Of a stretch of DNA of 38,450 nucleotides, positions 38,132 to 38,450 are shown one piece after another. Every line of letters starts with the position of its first letter. The first letter of the stretch is position 1. The stretch lies in assembly GCA_903842445.1 (NCBI GenBank), contig CAIMLT010000027.1:1-38450 (forward strand), in the 5' to 3' direction. The notes beneath the pieces are model-generated. The model ran no database searches and was not told the DNA's origin. It was given only the letters and a program-made list of their open reading frames with translations. The DNA comes from an uncultured bacterium (GTDB lineage: Bacteria; Patescibacteriota; Minisyncoccia; Moranbacterales; UBA2206). The position numbers and the translations under genes are program-made.

Positions 38132-38323
38132 TTATTTCAATATAAATGTCTTCAAGAGATATTCAAAAATAAAATCTAAACCACCCAAAAAAAATGACAA
38201 AACCAAGCTAATTCCAATCACCGTCAAAGTATAATTGATAGTTTGCTTTTTTGTGGGCCAATTAACTTTTTGCAATTCTGCTTTAGCTTCTTTTAAGAAT
38301 TGGGCGATTTTGTTCATAACCAT
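38132..38323 (-). CDS. secE: Preprotein translocase subunit SecE
   Basis: Small clamp subunit of SecYEG (63 aa, the short bacterial type). It has an amphipathic start (FLKEAKAELQKVNWPTKKQTINYTLTVIG) with the conserved VxWPt motif. One membrane helix follows (VIGISLVLSFFLGGLDFIFEYLL). Two in-frame ATGs exist, 38323 and 38317 (MNKIAQF); neither has a Shine-Dalgarno. Directly upstream is a stem-loop and a strong promoter, so it heads the secE-nusG-rplK-rplA operon. Confidence 0.94.
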   Translation of the reverse strand: MVMNKIAQFLKEAKAELQKVNWPTKKQTINYTLTVIGISLVLSFFLGGLDFIFEYLLKTFILK

Positions 38324-38338
38324 TTTTTAAGCTTTTTT

Positions 38339-38361
38339 AAAAGCCCTTTGGGGCTTTTTTA
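38339..38361 (-). promoter_or_regulatory. 5'-proximal hairpin in the secE-nusG leader
   Basis: AAAAAGCCC-TTT-GGGGCTTTTT can fold on either strand. On the minus strand it starts about 5 bases after the predicted +1 (38366) and ends 16 bases before the secE ATG. It therefore occupies most of the leader. It could stabilise the mRNA or act as an attenuator. On the plus strand it has the better T-run, but I see no plus-strand gene for it to end. Confidence 0.55.
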
Positions 38362-38372
38362 TAGTGTCTTCA

Positions 38373-38401
38373 TCGTATATTATTTTTGATTTTTTGTCAA
38401 A
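38373..38401 (-). promoter_or_regulatory. secE-nusG-rplK-rplA promoter
   Basis: On the minus strand there is consensus -35 TTGACA (38396-38401), a 17-bp spacer, and -10 TACGAT (38373-38378). Predicted +1 is near 38366. It is the only good promoter for this operon within the window. Confidence 0.65.
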
Positions 38402-38450
38402 TATGCAAAATCACAAAGCTCAGTTTAATAGATATATCAACAAAGTTCTT

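Noticed and set aside
1-38450. CRISPR array, IS transposase, prophage or integrase genes
   Set aside because: No regularly spaced repeats and no transposase, integrase or phage protein motifs were seen in any frame.

Overview
This 38.4 kb AT-rich window looks like a chromosomal piece of a Candidate Phyla Radiation (Patescibacteria) genome, probably Parcubacteria-like. That placement rests on gene style rather than on any database search. Genes are tightly packed, and several universal proteins are shortened: AlaRS lacks its C-terminal third and RelA/SpoT ends after TGS. There is a VirD4-like ATPase whose C-terminal zinc finger and tail look CPR-like. A short palindromic DNA repeat is inserted inside protein genes. 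UGA is used as a stop (for example by secA), so this is genetic code 11.

Layout, left to right. 0-6.1 kb (minus): pheS-pheT-valS. 6.1-9.4 kb (minus): secD-secF followed by a Met-rich 101-aa protein and a 48-aa zinc-ribbon protein that was found by hand translation. 9.4-9.6 kb: a MITE-like palindromic element. 9.6-14.0 kb (minus): tyrS, secA, a Nudix hydrolase. 14.0-16.5 kb (minus): a 74-aa orphan, a 34-aa mini-ORF with its own promoter and terminator, and a short alaS. 16.5-22.7 kb (minus): one long operon of a sigma-region-4/HARE-like regulator, a membrane-anchored partner, a VirD4-like ATPase, a 50-aa membrane peptide, mnmA and two small orphans. 22.8-27.8 kb (plus): dprA, topA, relA/spoT. 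27.9-29.7 kb (minus): parAB, divergent from tRNA-Leu(CAA). 29.9-33.2 kb (minus): lepB, hisS, a HIT protein, rpsU, yqeY. 33.4-35.4 kb (plus): an LCP-family protein and pth. 35.4-36.3 kb (minus): a candidate structured ncRNA and a P-loop kinase. 36.3-38.4 kb (minus): secE-nusG-rplK-rplA.

The most interesting signals are as follows. (1) SecD carries an inserted peptidyl-prolyl isomerase (parvulin) module whose strand order appears circularly permuted. It heads an operon with two uncharacterised small proteins, suggesting a secretion-and-folding module. (2) A candidate ncRNA at 35405-35577 has a strong promoter and a three-way-junction fold. One loop displays an anti-Shine-Dalgarno-like CCCUCCUU. 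(3) Almost no gene here has a Shine-Dalgarno site. The three GGAGG-type sites belong to small genes, one of them rpsU (bS21). (4) pheS, dprA and secD have promoters placed so that the transcript would start at or within about one base of the start codon, i.e. leaderless mRNAs. (5) Promoters share an extended -10 of the form TGC-TAnnnT. Several are interlocked with divergent promoters or with terminators.

All functional calls come from reading motifs by eye. No alignment, folding program or search was run.
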